64,000 nucleotides of DNA. Origin: Cycas panzhihuaensis (Eukaryota; Cycadophyta). The DNA lies in the NCBI GenBank assembly GCA_023213395.1, contig CM041465.1:168399741-168463740 (forward strand), written 5' to 3'. Each line of letters opens with the position of its first letter. Position 1 is the first letter of the stretch. The translations under genes were made by a program, and so were the position numbers. Below, in pieces: positions 1-11,929 of this stretch. The notes beneath the pieces are model-generated. The model saw only the letters and a list, made by a program, of their open reading frames with translations. It was not told the origin of the DNA and ran no database searches.

Positions 1-900
1 TAATTATACATTCTAAATTTCTTCAAAACTTTCGAGGTGTATTATATCTATGAGATAAAGACATGTTCAGGACTTTTCTATACTTCCACACTAAGGAAAT
101 AGTGTAAAGTTCATAGATCTATCATCTCAAAGAAATGACTATGATCTATCTTCAAGTTTTATATCATATTAATATTATTATCTATGATTAGTAGATCATT
201 AACGTATAACACTACAAATATGATTTTATCATTTTCTTCTTTGATATATAGATTTAAGTTAGTGGGAGATCCTTCAAATCTATTATTTAGAAATCACTAA
301 TTAATCTTTTCATTTTAGGCTCTAGGAGCCTATTTCAGGTCATACAAGGCTTTCTTGAATCAACATATTGAGTGTTCATGCCCTTTTTCAATAAATCCAT
401 GTGGTTACTCCATGTGGACTTTTTCAATTAAATTTCCATCAAAAAATGTATTCTTCATATCTATCTAGTGTAGTTACCAATTGAATTGTGTAGTTATCAT
501 CATATAACATTAATGGTATTTATCTTTATAATAGAAGCAAATGTTTCTTGGTAGTTGATCCCTTCTTGTTACTTGGATCCTTTCACTATAAGTTGAGCTT
601 TATATTTATTTATAAATTTATCTAATTTAAATTTTTTCTTATAGACCCATTTGCACGAATTACATACTTTCCAATAAGTAATTCAATGAAATCCCATATG
701 TACTTCTTCTTGATAACTTAGATTTCAGTCTCAATAGCATCATTCCATATTTTCTCTTTGATTTCTTCTTTAATTATGGATGGCTCATTTTCATCTAAAA
801 CCTGTGTCATAAGAGTTATATTCATTTATTCAAAAGGTTATACTTTTAGCTTCCACTTTTCCCTAGAATTAGGTAACATTTCCTTATTATCCTCTATAGT
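1..900 (-). pseudogene. copia element A: reverse transcriptase part of pol (broken, runs off the window)
   Basis: The reverse strand below about position 900 carries decayed Ty1/copia reverse transcriptase. Near 700-770 it encodes a WNDAIETEI block, matching the W-x-x-A-M-x-x-E-I motif at the start of copia RT. Further on, remnants of the conserved block expected between the N-terminal motif and the catalytic domain appear with many stops. It continues the gag and integrase relics at 1290-3392 in the right order and strand, so all belong to one element whose 3' end lies outside the window. It cannot be functional. The copia assignment is firm; the lineage is not determined. Confidence 0.7.
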
Positions 901-1286
901 TCTAATATACCATTTTAGAAGCTTCTACTTCAAAGATGAATATGATAAATTAGATAGTTTCTCTAGCTTTAACTTTGACTTTAACTTTAGTTTTTTCTTT
1001 TGTGTTTTCTCAGATTTAGCTTCTAGAATCTAAAAGAATCCTAATTCCACTTATTCATTTATATTAAATGGCTCATATTTAGGTTGAACAATATCATGTG
1101 AAGTACAACATTTAGGTGGCTCCTTTACCTGATCCTCAACCTCAACTAAATCAACATCTTAAGTTTTATTTTTTCAAAAAATAACATCATCAGTCATATA
1201 AACTTTTTAAATTTATAACTAGTATAATTTGTAAGTGTTACTTTCATTAGAGTATTTGATAAGGATACACTTCATATTTTTATCTT

Positions 1287-2060
1287 CTAACTTTTATTAT
1301 TTTCTTTTAAAATATACATATACACATTATATTTAAAGATTCTCAAATGACTTATAATTGGTTTTCTACCTGACCAAGCTTCCTTAGGAGTTATGTTCCC
1401 AACATCCCTTGTAGTGCTTTTATTTATCAGATATGATGTTTTATTCACATCTTCTACCCATAATAAATCTATAACATCCTTTCCATTTATCATTAATTTA
1501 GATTTCTCAACTAAAGTTTTGTTCATTTTCTCAACAACTCCATTCTAATGAGCCATATAGGGAGTACCTTTAAATTCTATGATATCTATAAAACTAGATG
1601 AATTTATTTAGAGTGTACTCTCCACTATCATTAAGTCATAGGAACTTGATGTTCAGTCCACTTTTATCCTCTTCCAACTCCTTAAACTATTTGAAATAAG
1701 TGAAGGCTTGTGATTTTTCTCTCAATGAAAAAACCCAAACTTTCCTTAGAAAGTCATTAATATAAGTAATAAAATATCTTGCTCTACCTAGTATGATGAC
1801 AAACATTGATCCATAAATATATAATTGAACTAATCCTAATTTTTCCTTTGCTCTTTACTCTTTTTTCTTAAAAATGGTTCTTTTTGTTACTTATTAAAAA
1901 TATAAGGTTCACATAAATAACCTTTATTATTAATCAAAGGTAAACCATATATCATTTTAGATTATACATTAATTAAAGACTAGAGTAATTCAAATGACCC
2001 ATTCTTTCATGCCATAACTTTTGTTTATGTGATACAATGAGCAATTCTCTTTGTATATAT
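1287..2060 (-). pseudogene. copia element A: integrase relic
   Basis: The reverse strand encodes a copia integrase. At about 1550 a VVEKMNKTLVEKSK block matches the segment around the catalytic Glu (usual form NGVAERKNRT), and at 1287-1500 the downstream block with TPKEAWSGRKP and ISHLRIF is well kept. Around 1640-1660 FLxLNDSGEYT corresponds to the second catalytic Asp region (usual form LRTDNGGEYT). Several stops and at least one frameshift interrupt it, so it is a dead copy. Order on the reverse strand is gag, integrase, RT, as in Ty1/copia (integrase before RT). Confidence 0.82.
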
Positions 2061-2589
2061 GGCTATCATTTTAGTTTATATATATTGTTCTCTCTATGTC
2101 CTATGGCTACAACCTTGTTTTGTTTATCTTAGACCATGTACTGTCCTTAAACAAATGTTATAGTCATATCTTATTATTTAATTTCACCAATTGAAATAAT
2201 ATTCTCCTTTATATTTGGTAGATATAATACATTTTTTAAATGTTATTTATCATTATTTGATAAAGTAAATAGTACCTTTATAATTCCAATCATTTCAAAC
2301 TCAGTGTCATTCCTAATGGTAACTTTTTTATTCATTTACCACATCTTGTTGAACCATTCCAACCTTTTAATCATGTGTTTTAATTTACTTGAATCAATAA
2401 ATCATACATCCAATACATTATAATCTATTTTATATAAGACAACAAATAACCATATTATAATTATGTTATATGCCTCTTTAATTAGGTTTATAACATGGTC
2501 GTGTTACCTAAGTCGTCATTATTATTATTGTTATTTATGTTATTATTGGGGTTGATTTTAAGGCTATTAACAACATTGTTATTGTTACC

Positions 2590-3392
2590 ATGCCTAATAA
2601 TTCTTTTTGATATAGCCTAACTTCTTGCAATGATAACATTTAATCTAACATTGTCTTTTTAATGCTCCTTATTTATCCTTTTAAACTATGGTTTAAAAAG
2701 ATATCTTCTTGTTTAGAATGTAAGTCTATCTACCTTTTAATTTTTTATTCTAGTGCTCCAAAAGATTCATTATGTATGTACTTTAATTTTTACTCATTTT
2801 CCATAAGAAGAGTTTCCAAATAACTAACCATTAGAGTGGACATTTTGTTAAATAAATTTAATGTAGTTGTGAAGTTTTCATATGGGAGTGGAAGACTCCT
2901 TAGTATATAAGCTATGATTTTTTAATCAAGAATGATCTTCCCAATTGTTAATAGTTGATTCTGAATTGATATGATATTTCACATATATTTCATTATATTT
3001 TTAATCTTCAAAGTGTACATTTGAATTTTTTAGTTAAAGGCTTTTGCATTATCCTTGTGATCAAATAGGTTCACAACTATGTCCCATATCTACTTTAGTA
3101 TAGTAGCACATTTGATGTTTAAAATGATATTGTTACTAATAAACATGCTAAAAAAGCCAAATGTTATTCACATCTTTGATTGATATTCAACATTAAAATC
3201 AATATCAATATTCAATTTATTTTGAAAAGTAATGATCTTTATAGCATCTTTACCCATTATAAAATTATCTACATACTTCTAGAGATTATTTAAATAAAAG
3301 AAACTAAATATTTGATATTTCTAGATGATATAGTTTTTAGTACTTGTTAGTTTGTCTATTGTTGTTCCTAGTATGCTTCCTCCAAAAGCCAT
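2590..3392 (-). pseudogene. copia element A: gag with decayed zinc knuckle
   Basis: Gag of the same reverse-strand copia element. An ATG at 3392 opens MAFGGSILGTT, a usual type of copia gag start, followed by IWKYQIF-like residues. The CCHC knuckle sits at 2597-2638 and reads CYHCKKLGYIKKNY: spacing is exactly C-x2-C-x4-H-x4-C, but the His and the last Cys are both Tyr. Only 18 bp upstream of the ATG (on the + strand, just right of it) a large Tat LTR begins, so the leader, primer site and 5' LTR of this element were separated by that insertion. Confidence 0.75.
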
Positions 3393-3973
3393 TTTAGGTT
3401 AAAATTTTGATGTTTCACTAAAATCAGGCCTTCTCACTTGATTATGATGCATGCTATATATTATTCACTTATAGAATTTTATTTATGCATGGATCATTTA
3501 TTGGTTGCTATGAGGAATCATTGGCTAGTGCTTATTTCATCATATCATAGATTTTTTATTGTTATTACATTTGTATTTAACTTTTTATGATGTCATTTTA
3601 TATTATGGTATGATGATTGAATGATAAATTATATATGATGATGAATGTTTATGTGTTTATGATTGATATTATAGATATTTATCTCACTTCATACCCCTTT
3701 TCATTCATCTGGTTCTATAACCTTTTCTTCTTATTTTGTTTTATTTAATCTTGTAATAATTTGATGGAATTAGTCATCTTTTGTTACATTTTTGTCTCAA
3801 TTTTAGCCTTGAGTTTTACTTTTTAGCTATATCAATCAATGTTTTAGCTAAATATTTTTTAATACACTTAATCATCTAAGAAGTTTTTTTATTTTACCTC
3901 ATTCTTCTATATTTCTAGTTAATTATATTTTTAATTATGCTAAATGTGTGATTTTACTCATAAAACATTTGAA

Positions 3974-4010
3974 TCCTTAATAAAATGTGACCATTATGTT
4001 TTATTAAGGA
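3974..4010. other. conserved LTR hairpin, copy 1
   Basis: TCCTTAATAAAA (3974-3985) is followed by its exact reverse complement at 3999-4010, a 12-bp stem with a 13-nt loop. The matching place in the other Tat LTR forms a longer, perfect 15-bp stem. It could be a transcript-level structure or just an AT-rich palindrome. Confidence 0.6.
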
Positions 4011-4758
4011 AGTCACATTTTTACTATGCTATTTATAAATTTTTTTATTAAAGAATATTAATTCCTATTTTCTCTCAGAAAGCACCATCTAGAATTATTG
4101 GAACTCATTGCCCTTCCCTCTAAACACCCCTGGAGTCTCATAAGGGGATTCATTCATGTAAAATTTTGGAGAAGAACTAGTGAATCTGGTGGAAAAATGA
4201 TAGTAAAATTTTAAATTTTTAAATTTTAGATTTAGATGAAGTGCATCAACTTATAATAAGACCAGACATTTTTGGGTACTCTCTTACCATCTATCATCAT
4301 TTTAAGAGCCCATTAATATCTCCATTTTTCATAGAGATCTTGATTCCACTGTCTTATTAGTGTTTTGTGATCTCTATTATTGAATTTACTATGAGTTTTA
4401 GTTTATTTCTTTTATGATGTTGGAGGTCTGATTGGGGACTAGTGGCTATGAGTCAAAGGTTAGCCTGCTGAAGTGAATAGAGGGCTAAATTCACCCTATT
4501 CTTTGCTTACTTCTTAGGTTCCCTTCCTTCTCCATCTAGTGGAATCACTTTCTTCCTATTTTTGTTGCTATTACATGTATATTTTTCCTATGCTTCCAAC
4601 ACTTTCATCATCTTCCTTCCATCTTCATGGCCTTAAGGAATGGATGATAAAATTTGGGCAAGATTTAGACACCATTCTAAAGAACAAATCACTTGTTACA
4701 TTTATCTTTGAAGTAAGTATATTTGTCTCTCTTATTAGTTTATCATTTCTTAAAAAAA

Positions 4759-4787
4759 ACACACACACACACTATATATATATATAT

Positions 4788-4858
<71 letters not shown>

Positions 4859-4895
4859 TATATATATATATATATATATAGATATATAGATATAT
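4759..4895. repeat. compound microsatellite (CA)n(TA)n(GA)n(TA)n
   Basis: A run of CA, then TA/GATA, then about 17 GA units, then TA again. The homologous site in the 3' LTR (near 39410) has only AAAAAAATATATTT, so this tract expanded after insertion of the element. Confidence 0.95.
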
Positions 4896-5475
4896 AATCT
4901 TGTTCTTGTTTTGAAGATTAAGTTATTTTATCATGATTAGGATTACATGTTATAATAGTGGTTCTAGTTTCTTTAAAGATATTTAATCTTTACTTTTGGA
5001 TTCCTTATTGATCTCTATCTTCTCCTTCTCCTAATCCTCTTTGATCTTGACCCTTTAAAGAGTTGGTTTACTATTTTTTGAGCTCTTGAGGAGAAGAAGA
5101 ACTATGACTTAAAGATATTTATTTTTTACAGTAGATTTTTCTCTTGCATGTAAACTATTTTGTCTTTATATCTATGTCAGAAATTATTTTATCTTGATCT
5201 ATATATTACATATAAGATATCTAGCCTAGTTGCCCTATTTTTTCATAATATTTGCTTTTAGCTCCTCTTCTCTATTGAGCTCATCTTTCATGCAAAAGAG
5301 GGCTTTCTAGTAAGAGAGGATTGATTCAACATTGAACTATATTTTCCAAGCATATATATCTTATTCTTTTAAAAATTTCTCTTTTTTTCCCTTATCTCAA
5401 AATCATTACAAAGGTGGAATCATAAAGAAACATAGAGTAGCTTATTTCATATCTTGAATTTGTTTCTTTATAGTT

Positions 5476-5476
<1 letters not shown>

Positions 5477-5518
<42 letters not shown>
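5477..5518. repeat. (CT)n microsatellite in Tat 5' LTR
   Basis: Uninterrupted CT dinucleotide tract of about 42 bp after TATAGTTG. The homologous position in the 3' LTR (39986) carries a longer CT tract followed by (AT)n. Confidence 0.95.
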
Positions 5519-5521
<3 letters not shown>

Positions 5522-6058
5522 ATATAATATCGAAAGAGAAAAGAAGATTTTTCTTTTTATCTTGCATATTCTATATTGTGGGTCCTTTGGCATGAGATAA
5601 TTATGACTATGTGATTGCTCATGTCTCTACTTTCTTGCATGTCATTGAGTATACCTCAAAAGTAGAAAAGAAAGCAAGGAAGTAGGTAGCTAGGATAATT
5701 ATAAGTGTAACTTCCAAGCTTAGAGCTCCCTTATCACTTATGTCATTTTGCTACTATTTACTCACATGCATATGGTTTAATATTTTCATACAAATAAAAG
5801 ATGCTTATTAATTGTTACTCATAGGTTTATCTTTTGTTTATATTAATTTTTCTTATTACATGTAATTACTTTTATTGTAATTATTTTCCATTTCCCATTT
5901 ATTAGAAATCGCATGCAAGTGAATGAGGACTCCTTCTTAGGAGTTGGTGTAAGTGGCTTACCCTTTTGATTAGCCATCTTTTATACCCTATTATGTTTAA
6001 TATTGGAAAATAAATCATATTAAAGGAACACCTGATCTAAATATGACAAGACATTTTT

Positions 6059-6076
6059 TGGTGACCATATTAAGGA
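6059..6076 (+). other. Tat primer-binding site
   Basis: Five T residues after the LTR end (CA at 6052-6053) lead to TGGTGACCATATTAAGGA. Tat/Ogre-type elements commonly have a primer site beginning TGGYGAC and ending GGGGA; the match here is to the first eight or so bases and the AAGGA end. The exact tRNA is uncertain because the middle has drifted. Confidence 0.5.
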
Positions 6077-6462
6077 TTTACCTAAACTTCCTACTTACAT
6101 CCTTTTGGTCCTACACTTTCTACTCTTTGATTCTTATATCTCTCTCTCCATGGAGATATCATCATATGTACAACCTAGGAAGTCATTGAGGCTATAAGGC
6201 CTCCCTCTTAAATATGATTACCAGCATATGCATTATACTCAACTAGCTTTTTCTACCCATGGGGAATACTCTGATCATTAAGCTTACAAGACTTATCTAT
6301 ATCCCCTTGAGGAACCCACTGAATTATATGAGGTCCTTTTTAAATAGGGTTACCTTGATGTACCTTCTTAATAAGTTGGTAACTTATCTCTTCATATTTC
6401 CTCTTCCATGTTAAAATAAACCCAACCCACTCAAGTCATTCATCCTTATCTTGAACCCATAT
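6077..6462 (+). pseudogene. Tat element: leader / start of gag, left half
   Basis: Sequence between the primer site and the nested chromovirus. One forward frame reads fairly openly with Tyr, Pro and His residues, compatible with the low-complexity N-terminal part of a Tat gag. It continues at 13608 after the nested element, where a similar composition resumes. No domain is recognisable in this half alone. Confidence 0.4.
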
Positions 6463-6700
6463 TGTTATGAACCTCCTTAAGATATAATTAATCAATCATA
6501 TTAATCAAATGGGTGTGTTGAACATATGTGACTTTTTATGACAAAGGGCCCAATATACCTATAAATATGGCTGTCAGCATATTGTAACCATCATTCATCT
6601 TTTATCAATTAATATCAAGTAATTCTTTTGATTATTCAGTGCATTTGAATGTGCTTGTGTATCTGGCTTTCTTCTCTAGTTACAGAATTGGTCTATAGCA
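6463..6700 (+). repeat. chromovirus 5' LTR
   Basis: Begins TGTTATGAACC and ends CTATAGCA. A TATA-like element CTATAAATATGG lies at 6560-6570 and is kept in the other LTR, so it probably marks the U3 core promoter. The same length as the 3' LTR (238 bp). Confidence 0.9.
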
Positions 6701-6702
6701 AG

Positions 6703-6714
6703 TGGTATCAGAGC
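6703..6714 (+). other. chromovirus primer-binding site (initiator Met tRNA)
   Basis: TGGTATCAGAGC, two bases after the LTR, an exact match to the common plant iMet-tRNA primer site. Confidence 0.9.
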
Positions 6715-8453
6715 TTCGATCTTGCCATCATAGGAAAAAATTCTCATCCATTCTTGAAGACAAAAAACCTTTGAGGAAGAAAAAAAAAACTTTGAGAAGA
6801 AAACTACCATCTATTACTGGTATTCATGAGAAAAAATATATAATCAATGTAAGTGAATTTATGTGCAAGTATCTTGGAACCTATTAAATAGATGTAATCC
6901 CACAATAAGCCTCTTACAAGCGATAATAGATAATGTCTGTTACACCAAGTCTTGTATAATCGGTACAATGATATATGTATGTATAGTATCTCTACTCTAT
7001 TACATTAAATGATATTATACTACTCATATATATTATACATTAATAGTCAACAGTAGCCCAATCTCCTATATTCAATGACTTATGACTATAATTATGAGCT
7101 ATCTTATATTACTCTCATATGCATGGGTGTCATTGTAGTAAGACTGCAATAGTCTAACTCTAAGACTCGGTCTCTAATAGTCCTGCCTAAATCTTGAGCA
7201 TTCATTTTCGTTCACTAGGATGATTTCCATTGAGTTCTATTACTGTTGGCTCATCTACATACAATTCTCTTTTGTTTAACCTTGAACGCTGATTTTCGAT
7301 TACTCATCATATCTATTCAATAAGCATCTCCTTATTATTGTAGTTCATACGATTACTCACTGCTATTTCCTTCATCCATTCTATTGTCACCCTATTTTTG
7401 TGCCATTGTCCATTGCATCTCCCACCATCATTCCAATCCTATTACATCTTTGTTACATTTTGTTCCTTTCTAGTCTAATGTTTTCTTTGTCGTTCGTCTA
7501 GTCCTGAACCCTCAGTAGGTTCGTTTATTTTCCATTAATAATTATTGCATAAATTAAATCACATTATAAACCATAGTATATATGTATGTATGTATATATA
7601 ATATAATTACTTCCCTTATATATTATATATATTATATAATCATTATTTTAGAGACTAAGAAATATCAATGTCTATATCCTACATATTTATAATATATTTT
7701 TAATAGTTTTAGTATATCTACCTTTCACATTTACTTTACAATTATTTATATCATTATTTAACATTCACACCCTTACTCATAAGGGATATGATATATATTA
7801 TATCATCACTTAAATCATAGACACTATAATTTATTAACAGACTATATATCATACATTCACAATATATCTCAATAATATAAATATATTACATAATGCTTAT
7901 TTATATTCATTTATAAATATTCACATTTATCACTTAACATTTGTACCATCATTTATACACAGTAAAATATATGATATAATCACCTTTTCATATCACTATC
8001 AACACTTATATATCACATATTTATAATATATTTTAATAGTTTAATATATTACATATTGTTTCTTCATATTTATCTTATAATTGTTCATATTATTATTTAA
8101 TATAAAATTATTTATAATCACTTATCAAATCACATCGCTCATATAATTAATTAGTCTTTTTGACTATCTCTTCATACAAGTATTTTATAAATATATAGTT
8201 TGACTATACTCCTCCACTAATTTAGACCTCTATCAAGTATAGGTTATCACACTATCATATCAAACTATATTTTGTAACCTAATAAAAATATTGATTATTG
8301 TGAGTATCAAAGTTTTTACCTACACTACAAAATTTATGCACTTATAAACAGAGACAAGGCAGAGCAACCCAAGAACTATATGCCATCTAATTCCCCAAAA
8401 AATTAAACATGATAGACAATCAGTAGAATCATACTTGTACGATCATTAAAGTA
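6715..8453 (+). other. long leader of the chromovirus, no gene
   Basis: About 1.7 kb between primer site and gag start, with no conserved frame. The first 170 bases read openly but are basic low-complexity sequence. The right half (about 7510-8150) is very AT-rich and contains a degenerate tandem repeat, listed separately. Confidence 0.6.
7681..8150. repeat. degenerate AT-rich tandem repeat, unit about 165-172 bp
   Basis: Three recognisable units start near 7681, 7853 and 8015. Units 1 and 3 share ACATATTTATAATATATTTT and the following 70 bases; unit 2 is more diverged but aligns through its length, including the ends (GATATAAT-CATC/CACC and TATATATCA). A partial fourth unit may precede them from about 7510. 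The period is close to that of plant satellite monomers. Confidence 0.55.
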
Positions 8454-9870
8454 ATGAGTTTAGAAGAAATAATAGACAACACCATCCAAAAAGATATCAT
8501 TAAACCAATTACTCAAGTAGTCCATGATATAGTCCAAACGTCAAATGCCCTCTTGAATCGTACTTTACACCAAATTTTAGATAAACTAACAATCATATCA
8601 ATAAGTAGAAAGGAGGATATGATTGTTTCTGATTTAGAAGATAAAGCAATGAGTCATCAATCATATATCAACCATCAAACTATAAGAAATTAGTTTGGTC
8701 CTCAGATATCTTCGATTAATTTTGAAAATGAAGCTATTAGAAAATATCTTAATAATACTAAAATATAATTCTTGAGGAATAGAAGATAGTGGGTTTCCAA
8801 GCATACTTTAACTATCTAGAAAGTATTCAAACACGAAAAAAAAAAAATTAGAAAAAATTACTATACAACATTTCAGTATGGAGCAAAAATTGCATGAATC
8901 GAGAGTGTGAATCCAACAAATGGAAAACTACTTTTGCTTAGTAGAGATTGAACCAATAGAGCAAGTTCCTTTAGCCACCTTACACATGGATGGAATACCA
9001 TGTGAATGGTGGCAGTGTCTCGAATGAACTTATTTTCGAACTCAACTTCCAACTTGGAAAGAGTTTGTGTGTTTATTCATTAAACAATTTGAAACTATAT
9101 CTAATCATGATTATTATTATGAGTTACAAAGAATAAAATATTCAGTATAACATTCATAAAATTTAGTTATGTTTTAGGAGACATTTCTATAAATTGACTT
9201 ATCCAATTATATATAGATGGCTTAACCATTGAAATTCAAGCAGATGTCAAAATTCAAGAACCTAAGGATCTGAATAAGGTAATACAACTTACCAAAATAC
9301 AAGAAGGGAAGGTTAGTTAATTATAAAAAGAAAGAACAAGACCCTATATTCCTTTTTATGCTCAATCTAATCCTCCTTCAATAATACAACCTATTCTACA
9401 TAGAGTTTCTCAACTAGCTAAACTAGTACTTCAAAGGACAAGATCAAATCAAGAAGAATTACATCTTTATGGAAGAATATAGTACAACATTCATAACATT
9501 AAGTTATATTTTAGGAGACATTCCCATGAATTGACTTATCCAATTATATATAGATGACTTAACCATTGAAATTCATGTGGGTGTCAAAATTCAAGAACCT
9601 AAGGATCTGAATAAGGTAATAGAACTTGCCAAAATATAGGAAGGGAAGGTTAATGAATTATAGAAAGCAAGAATAAGATCCTACATTTCTCCTTATGCTT
9701 AATCTAATCCTCCTTCAATAATATGACCTAGTCTAATACCTAGTGGAGTTACTTGACCAGCTAAACTAGTACTTCAAAGGACAAGATCTAATCAAGAAGA
9801 ATTACGAAAAAAGAACCTCTATTTTAGGTGTACCAAAAATGGATACCTAATCACAAATGTTAGAAGAATC
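8454..9870 (+). pseudogene. chromovirus gag (broken)
   Basis: ATG at 8454 opens MSLEEIIDNTIQKD and the frame runs 79 codons. Further on, IQQMENYF, LHMDGIPCEWW and TWKEFVCLFIKQFE (about 8905-9090) are the usual landmarks of the retrotransposon gag domain. A zinc-knuckle remnant near 9810-9860 reads LYFRCTKNGYLITN; the expected first Cys and the His are Tyr. The C-terminal part is duplicated in tandem (9144-9805). Stops and frameshifts throughout. Confidence 0.8.
9144..9805 (+). repeat. tandem duplication inside chromovirus gag, offset 337 bp
   Basis: 9144-9462 and 9481-9805 align over about 320 bp, sharing for example ATTCAAGAACCTAAGGATCT and CTAGTACTTCAAAGGACAAG, with an 18-bp junction between them. 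The offset is not a multiple of three, so the second copy is out of frame with the first. Confidence 0.85.
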
Positions 9871-10069
9871 AGTTATATATAATTGAATTATCCCCAGTAG
9901 CTGAAAATGAAGAAATTAAAGAAAAGATGATACAGAAAGTGGTCAAGAGAATACTCTTGAAACTCAATAGTACCAATATAACTAGGAGGAAGATTTCCTA
10001 AAAATGTCATTCTCAGCTATGAGTGGTTTGACAAGATTTGATATGCTTAAACTACGAGAATTTGTTAAA

Positions 10070-10426
10070 AATTAGGCTATTACAATCCTGAGCAATCCTA
10101 AAAGTACTCATAATTTTATTAATAGAATCTCAGCTCAACATTAAAAACTACTTCCATTCAGAACAACACCTTTAAAAGTAAGTGTTAGGGGTCACCAAGT
10201 TCTATCTAGACAAGGATCGATGGAAAACCTTAAGATATCAATAAGTAATGTCATTATTAAAGAAAATTTATATATACTAGATGTTGGTGGAGTAGATATT
10301 ATTCTAACAAGTCATTGGTTAAGAACTTTGGGAACTTTTGAAATGAACCTTGAAGAATTATTTATGAGGTATAAGAAGGAAGGAAGAACTGCCATCCTTC
10401 AAGGAGAGAAACTAGGAAATAGGTAA
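10070..10426 (+). pseudogene. chromovirus aspartic protease domain (active site lost)
   Basis: Encodes STHNFIN after the place of the active site and, at 10260-10330, LYILDVGGVDIILTSHWLRT, which matches the conserved LPLGGVDVVLGxQWL block of Ty3 protease. The catalytic D-S/T-G is not there: the residues before STHNF read NPK. The start chosen from homology is not a real initiation codon because the protein is part of gag-pol. Confidence 0.75.
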
Positions 10427-10539
10427 CTAATATCCTATAAATGAATGGAAAAATTAATCAAGAAAGGATACCGTGGTATTATGGATCAACTCTTTTCTAT
10501 CCACGTAGAAATAAAGCCAACCACATAAGGAAATAAACT

Positions 10540-11400
10540 TTAAAAGGTTGTTCAGAAACATAAAGAAATTTTTCCAAATATTCTAGTAGAATTACCTCCA
10601 GATAGAGGATTTGAACATCAAATTAAACTTGAAGTAGGTACTAATTTGATTATTATCCAAACTTGTAAATAACCACATCATTATCAGAATAAAATTGAAA
10701 AAATTATATAAGAATTATTAGATCTAGGAGCAATAGCCCCTAGTAAAAGACTTTTTGCATCTCCTATAATCTTAGTAAGGAAAAGAGATGGATCTTATTG
10801 TATGTGCATAGAATACTAAGCACTAAATAAAGTTATAATAAAAGATAAATTTACTATACCAAGGATCAATGAGTTACTAGATGAATTACAAGGAGCATAA
10901 TATTTTTCAAAAACAGATTTAAAGTCAAGTTACTATCAAATTCATATTAAACTAGAAGATATGTACAAAATAGCCTTCAGTACACACCATAGTCATTATG
11001 AATTCAAGGTAATACCCTTTGGCCTACCTAATGCATCGGCCACATCCTAAGCTATAATGAATAAGGTTTTAAAGCCCTTCCTACAAAAAATTGTCTTAGT
11101 CTTCTTTAACAACATATTAGTTTTTAGTAAAAAATAGGAAGAACACGTGAACCATCTTAACCAAGTATTAAGCATATTAAAGGAACAAAACTTTTATGCT
11201 AATACATTAAAATATTATTTTAGGATTAAAAAAATAGAATATCTAAGTCATCTCATCTCAAAAGAAGGAATTATAGTTGATCCAGGAAAAGTCAAGGTAA
11301 TTCAAGAATGGATGACACAAAAAAATATTATAAAGCTCTAAGGATTTTTAGGACTAATAGGGTATTATCGATGTTTTGTTAAAAATTATGTATAGAAAAC
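10540..11400 (+). pseudogene. chromovirus reverse transcriptase (catalytic Asp pair changed)
   Basis: Well-preserved Ty3 RT with few frameshifts: IAPSKRLFASPIILVRKRDG, FSKTDLKSSYYQI, FKVIPFGLPNA, then LSHLISKEGI and GFLGLIGYYRCF. The active-site box reads VFFNNILVFS (11098-11127), where working elements have F-x-DD; both Asp codons became Asn (GAT/GAC to AAT/AAC type change). Stops occur mostly where Gln or Trp is expected. Confidence 0.9.
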
Positions 11401-11479
11401 AACTACCTTAACTTATTTATAAATAAAGGATTCTTTTCAATAAAATGAAGAATCGATAAAGTGTTTCAAATAAGTTAAG

Positions 11480-11900
11480 CAAATAATGACCAAGTTATCA
11501 ATACTAACATCACCTAATTTTTTTAAAAATTTTATAATAGAATGTGATGCATCTGGAATAGGAATCGGTGGACTACTAATGTAAGAAGAAAAACCCATTG
11601 CATTTTAGAGTAGAAAGCTAAACAATAGAGAAATTCGTAAATCTACCTATGATAAGGAAATGTTGGCCATTATACACACTTTGGTTAAATAGTGTCAATA
11701 TCTATTAGGTAGCAAATTTATAGTCAAGACAGATCATAACAGTTTACAATATTTATTAAAACAAAAAGCGTTATACCCTAAACAAAAAAAGTAGATAAGT
11801 AAGATTCAAGCATTTAATTCTGATATAACATACAACAAGGGTAAAAATAATGTGGTGGCTAATGCATTATCTCAAAAAGATGAAGAAAGTATAGAATCTT
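11480..11900 (+). pseudogene. chromovirus RNase H
   Basis: Directly follows RT. FIIECDASGIGIGGLL (first catalytic Asp kept), KSTYDKEMLAI, LLGSKFIVKTDHNSLQYL and NNVVANALSQ are the standard blocks of the Ty3 RNase H. Stops occur at places where Trp/Gln are usual. Confidence 0.88.
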
Positions 11901-11929
11901 AGCTAAAAGTCATCTCAGTGATAGAACCA

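Larger units (their letters stand above)
3411..6053 (+). repeat. Tat element 5' LTR (2.64 kb)
   Basis: Aligns along its whole length with 38044-40613. Shared landmarks include CATGGATCATTTATTGG near the start, a hairpin near 3974-4010, a CT tract near 5477, and GAATGAGGACTCCTTCTTAG near the end. It has no convincing reading frame; the open stretch at 4539-4823 is partly encoded by microsatellite and is not a gene. The main length difference from the other LTR is the extra CA/TA/GA microsatellite at 4759-4895. Termini TG...CA. Confidence 0.85.

Noticed and set aside
4539-4823. Forward open stretch of 94 codons ending in [21 protein letters not shown]-like residues.
   Set aside because: The C-terminal third is encoded by CA/TA microsatellite and there is no domain or conserved equivalent in the other LTR.
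3411-6053. Copy 1 of the 2.6-kb repeat as a CACTA-like DNA transposon (starts near CACTAAAATCAGG, with a partly inverted end).
   Set aside because: A primer site follows copy 1 and a polypurine tract precedes copy 2, the termini are TG/CA and a target duplication spans both copies; an LTR pair explains everything better.
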